The notes under the pieces were generated by a model that worked only from the letters and a program-made list of their open reading frames with translations, searched no databases and was not told where the DNA came from. DNA of 64,000 bases from Uliginosibacterium aquaticum (GTDB taxonomy: Bacteria; Pseudomonadota; Gammaproteobacteria; Burkholderiales; Rhodocyclaceae). Position numbers and translations under genes: made by a program. Location: NCBI RefSeq assembly GCF_012972705.2, contig NZ_JABCSC020000003.1:372001-436000 (forward strand), in the 5' to 3' direction. Positions 61,027 through 64,000 of the stretch are shown one piece after another (the stretch's first letter is position 1; each line of letters opens with the position of its first letter).

Positions 61027-62301
61027 ATGAAAATCCAGATTGCAAACGGCCGCGTGATCGACCCGGCCAACCAGATTGACGCCCAGCAGGATGTGTTTAT
61101 CGAAGGAGGCAAGATCGTCGCCCTTGGCTGCGCCCCCGACGGCTTCGCCGCCGAGAAAATCATCGACGCCAAGGGCCTGATCGTCGCGCCGGGCCTGGTG
61201 GATCTGTCGGCCCGCCTGCGCGAGCCGGGCTTTGAATATCGTGCCACGCTCGAATCCGAGATGCAGGCCGCGATGGCCGGCGGCATTACCAGCCTCGCCT
61301 GCCCGCCAGATACCGACCCGGTGCTGGACGAGCCGGGCCTCGTGGAAATGCTGTGTTTTCGTGCCAAGAAGCTGCACTGCGCTCACGTCTATCCGGTCGG
61401 CGCGCTGACCAACAAGCTCGAAGGCAAGCGCATCACCGAGATGGCCGAACTGGTCGAAGCCGGTTGCGTGGCCTTCTCGCAAGTGAATACGCCGGTGGTC
61501 GATACCAACGTGCTCCTGCGCGCCATGCAGTACGCCGCCACTTTTGGCTTCCGCGTGTGGCTGCAACCGATCGACCCCTATCTGGGCAAGGGCGGTGTGG
61601 CGCACGATGGCGAAGTTGCCTCGCGCATGGGCCTCACCGGCATTCCGGTGGAAGCCGAAACCGTGGCGCTGGAAACCTATTTGACGCTGGCGCGCATGAC
61701 CGGCGTAAAGCTGCACATCACGCGCATCTCGTCGGCCGCAGCGCTGAACGCCATCGAGCGTGCCCGCGCTGGCGGGCTGGACGTGACCTGCGACGTCGCC
61801 GCGCACCACCTGCACCTGTCAGACATGGATATCGGCTTTTTCAACCCGCAGTGTTATGTGGTGCCGCCGCTGCGCAGTCAGCGCGACCGCAGCGCCCTGC
61901 GTGCAGGTCTCGCCAGCGGCAAGATCAACGCCGTGTGTTCCGACCACACCCCGGTAGATGACGATGGTAAGCAGATGCCTTTCGCCGAAGCCGAGCCAGG
62001 CATGACCGGCCTTGAAACCCTGCTGCCGCTGGTGATCAAGTGGGCGCAGGAAGACAAGGTTTCCTTGCCCGACGCGCTGGCCCGCGTCACCGCCAGTGCC
62101 GCCAGCATCATGGGCATCACCAAGGGCGGCCATCTGGGCGTCGGCGCGCGTGCCGATGTGGTGATCTTCGATGCCGAAGCCGAGCAGGTACTCACCCGCG
62201 AAGCGCTCAAGAGCCAGGGCAAGAACACACCCTTCCTCGGCATGCCGCTGCCTGGCGTGGTCAAGCACACGCTGGTTGAAGGTCGGGTGATGTTTGGTTG
62301 A
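61027..62301 (+). CDS. pyrX: dihydroorotase-like protein, probably inactive (PyrX/PyrC')
   Basis: A 424-residue amidohydrolase-fold protein. The zinc-binding HxH of active dihydroorotases, normally DxHxHLREPG, reads DLSARLREPG here (residues 59-68), so both His are gone. The later VCSDHTPVDDDGKQMPF block retains Asp/His. The pattern matches PyrC' of pseudomonads, which has no activity but is needed to hold PyrB in its complex. It starts 4 bp after pyrB. An active PyrC must be elsewhere. Confidence 0.9.
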   Translation: MKIQIANGRVIDPANQIDAQQDVFIEGGKIVALGCAPDGFAAEKIIDAKGLIVAPGLVDLSARLREPGFEYRATLESEMQAAMAGGITSLACPPDTDPVLDEPGLVEMLCFRAKKLHCAHVYPVGALTNKLEGKRITEMAELVEAGCVAFSQVNTPVVDTNVLLRAMQYAATFGFRVWLQPIDPYLGKGGVAHDGEVASRMGLTGIPVEAETVALETYLTLARMTGVKLHITRISSAAALNAIERARAGGLDVTCDVAAHHLHLSDMDIGFFNPQCYVVPPLRSQRDRSALRAGLASGKINAVCSDHTPVDDDGKQMPFAEAEPGMTGLETLLPLVIKWAQEDKVSLPDALARVTASAASIMGITKGGHLGVGARADVVIFDAEAEQVLTREALKSQGKNTPFLGMPLPGVVKHTLVEGRVMFG

Positions 62302-62318
62302 TGTGTGCTTGATTGATG

Positions 62319-62349
62319 AAAACGCCCGGCAATCTGCCGGGCGTTTTGT
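62319..62349. terminator. bidirectional terminator after pyrX
   Basis: A 12-bp stem AAAACGCCCGGC / GCCGGGCGTTTT with loop AATCT between convergent genes. Confidence 0.9.
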
Positions 62350-62366
62350 TTTGGTGCCCCGGGATT

Positions 62367-64000
62367 TCAGAAGCGGGTGCTCCAGATCATGCCGACCGAG
62401 GCATCGTTATCTCCCTGGATGTTGTTCGCATCTTTTCGGTAGCTGGCTTGCAGTGTCATGTCGCTGAGTTTGCCGGTAGGCAAGGCGTAGGTGATGCGCT
62501 GCTCCAATTCCCTGCCATCCGGCCGCAGGCTGGCTGATTCATGCACGAGGTATGCCTCGCCGTCTTCCGCGATCATGGTGCTCGTCACGTTGATGTTTCC
62601 CTGGCTGACGCGCAGGGGCTGACGCAGGCTTAGGGTCAGGCGGTCACGTGGCACTAGCAGTTTGGTTTGCTGGTAGCTCGCGCTCCAGAACGTTGAGCGG
62701 ATGCGGCTAGTTCCGGCAAAGAGGCCATCGGCCTGCGCCGCCGAGGTGCGTGCGTAGCCGCCTTCGAAGAGCAAGTGATGATTTGCACTTAAGCGCATGC
62801 CCAGTGTGGCCGCGTAGCTCATGCTGTTGTTGCGGCCCAGGCTCATTGCAGAGTGTGTGTCATAAGTGCTGCCGAGCAGACCATGCTGCTCGGTCAGTGC
62901 GCCGATCTTCACTCCGGTGCTGAACATCTGGGTGAGCTGGTAATTCATGCCCAACTGTATCCCTTGTGCTTCGGGGGTCGCCCAGGAGGGAGACCAGTTC
63001 CCGTTGCGGCCTGCTTCGGTTGCAGCCGTGTTGCTCCAGCTGGCAGCAAAGCGCAGCGACTGACTTAGTGGCAGGCCAGCCGCAACCAGTGCGCCGCCCT
63101 GGCTGAGGTTCATCAGGTCGGGGAGTGCGCTGTCATGTGAGAGCCAGGCCAGGTTTTCATCGCCGGTCATGGCGCGCGTGAAGGCGTACTGTGCCGGATA
63201 GCCGTAGCCCATCGCGATGCTGGTGCCGCTGGCGTCGGTGAACATGGCGAAGCCTTGCTGACGTTGCGAGGCCAGTTCTTCGTTGAAGCCGAATTCACCC
63301 AGGTGGTCTCTGGGGCTGTCACTGGGCCCCTGCCAGTAGGCGAGTTCGCGCCCGTCCGCGAGTTTGATTGCACGAGGGCCCTTGTTGACGTTCGTAGGCA
63401 GCGCATTGAGGCTGGCTTTGGCTGCGGGGGATTTGATCAGGCCAGAGAGGTTGACCGTGAAGTTGCGCAGATAGGTATCCAGCGCGGTGTAGCTGGCGAG
63501 TTTTGACTGCACTGAGGCCATGCTGCCCAGCGCGCCGCTGCTGATCATGCTGCCGGTGAGGCTACTCAGGGCGATGGTGCTGCCATTTGCACGGGTCACG
63601 CTGAGAGTGCCATAGGGTTGAAATGCGCGGCCCAGATTCACAAGCCCGACGCCATAGGTGCTGTCAGCGCCTGCAGGGCCCAGGTCAGTGGCCGTGGCGA
63701 GCAGCAGGTCGATACTGGTGCCGCGAGTTTTCAGGATCGGCCAGGCCGATTGCAGCAGCAGCAACGAACCGCTGACGACAGGGGCCGCCATTGAGGTGCC
63801 GGACCAGTAAGACCAGGTACCGGTACCGGCTGTCGTGTAGGGGGCGAGAATGGATTCCCCCGGCGCGACAAGCCAGCGCAGCGAATAGCCCGTTGCCTGG
63901 CCATTGGTATTGACCAGCTTGCCGCTGCCGGGGGTATTGCTGAATGAGGACTTTGCATTGGTCGGGCTCACCGAGCCCACGAATACCAGTCGGCTGATGG
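62367..64000 (-). CDS. S8 subtilisin-type autotransporter, 5'-truncated by the window
   Basis: The 3' part of an autotransporter serine protease; the frame runs open through the window end, so the N terminus, Asp and His catalytic residues lie outside. Visible are the subtilisin Ser box SGTSMAAPVVSG, a linker, and a C-terminal beta barrel of about 280 residues ending with a typical final strand (VGMIWSTRF, aromatic last residue). It would sit in the outer membrane and expose the protease outside. Fewer GC bases than its neighbours. Confidence 0.85.
   Translation of the reverse strand, partial: ISRLVFVGSVSPTNAKSSFSNTPGSGKLVNTNGQATGYSLRWLVAPGESILAPYTTAGTGTWSYWSGTSMAAPVVSGSLLLLQSAWPILKTRGTSIDLLLATATDLGPAGADSTYGVGLVNLGRAFQPYGTLSVTRANGSTIALSSLTGSMISSGALGSMASVQSKLASYTALDTYLRNFTVNLSGLIKSPAAKASLNALPTNVNKGPRAIKLADGRELAYWQGPSDSPRDHLGEFGFNEELASQRQQGFAMFTDASGTSIAMGYGYPAQYAFTRAMTGDENLAWLSHDSALPDLMNLSQGGALVAAGLPLSQSLRFAASWSNTAATEAGRNGNWSPSWATPEAQGIQLGMNYQLTQMFSTGVKIGALTEQHGLLGSTYDTHSAMSLGRNNSMSYAATLGMRLSANHHLLFEGGYARTSAAQADGLFAGTSRIRSTFWSASYQQTKLLVPRDRLTLSLRQPLRVSQGNINVTSTMIAEDGEAYLVHESASLRPDGRELEQRITYALPTGKLSDMTLQASYRKDANNIQGDNDASVGMIWSTRF

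Overview
The window is a gene-dense, GC-rich chromosomal segment from a Gram-negative bacterium, most probably a betaproteobacterium of the Rhodocyclales type (inference). Supporting signs are the tauE-cysI-DUF934-cysH-cysD-cysN sulfate assimilation island beside cysB, a class I PHA synthase, the algH-ruvX-pyrR-pyrB-pyrX operon, RapZ, MtgA and PbpC, and outer-membrane features (autotransporter, AsmA protein, lipoproteins). I see no rRNA, tRNA, CRISPR array, phage or insertion sequence. Coding is on both strands in short operons, often separated by clear stem-loop terminators.

Layout. 0.3-5 kb: mtgA, then a DUF4914 protein with a PEPCK-like P-loop next to a PPi-dependent phosphofructokinase. 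5-9 kb: AAA ATPase, VOC protein and ilvA, divergent from the threonine/homoserine exporter rhtA. 9-14 kb: two lipoproteins (GH128-like glucanase and di-heme oxidoreductase) divergent from a PQQ sugar dehydrogenase. 14-21 kb: metY, pyrF, a zinc-ribbon protein, a MarR/MFS efflux pair with two palindromic operators, VOC protein, membrane protein and an AraC-Ogt fusion. 21-30 kb: a TMEM165-type manganese exporter under a yybP-ykoY riboswitch, then polysaccharide enzymes (PL3 pectate lyase, unknown sugar-hydrolase-like lipoprotein, CE12 esterase) interleaved with serC and small genes. 30-37 kb: ZIP transporter, MBL hydrolase-phaC, SDR, DUF1289, rapZ, NusG-II and Gx transporter. 37-44 kb: cysB and the sulfate assimilation operon. 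44-55 kb: ACS-type MFS transporter, a secreted zincin, S4 protein, aldose epimerase, esterase, a PbpC whose transpeptidase motifs are lost, cca and asmA. 55-64 kb: PL1 pectate lyase with a CRP-like site, photolyase, the algH-pyrX operon, and a 5'-truncated subtilisin autotransporter.

How it fits together. Two pectate lyases, an SGNH/CE12 pectin-type esterase, a GH128-like glucanase, and an anion:cation-symporter-type MFS carrier suggest growth on plant cell-wall polysaccharide. Five of the secreted proteins share a Cys-Gly-Gly-Gly-Gly lipobox followed by a long Ser/Ala linker, as if tethered to the same surface. The di-heme lipoprotein and PQQ dehydrogenase beside the glucanase raise the possibility of an oxidative arm. 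The least explained items are the DUF4914-PFP pair, the redox/glucanase cluster, the catalytically dead PbpC, the unknown lipoprotein at 26.3-27.6 kb and the secreted HExxH protein.
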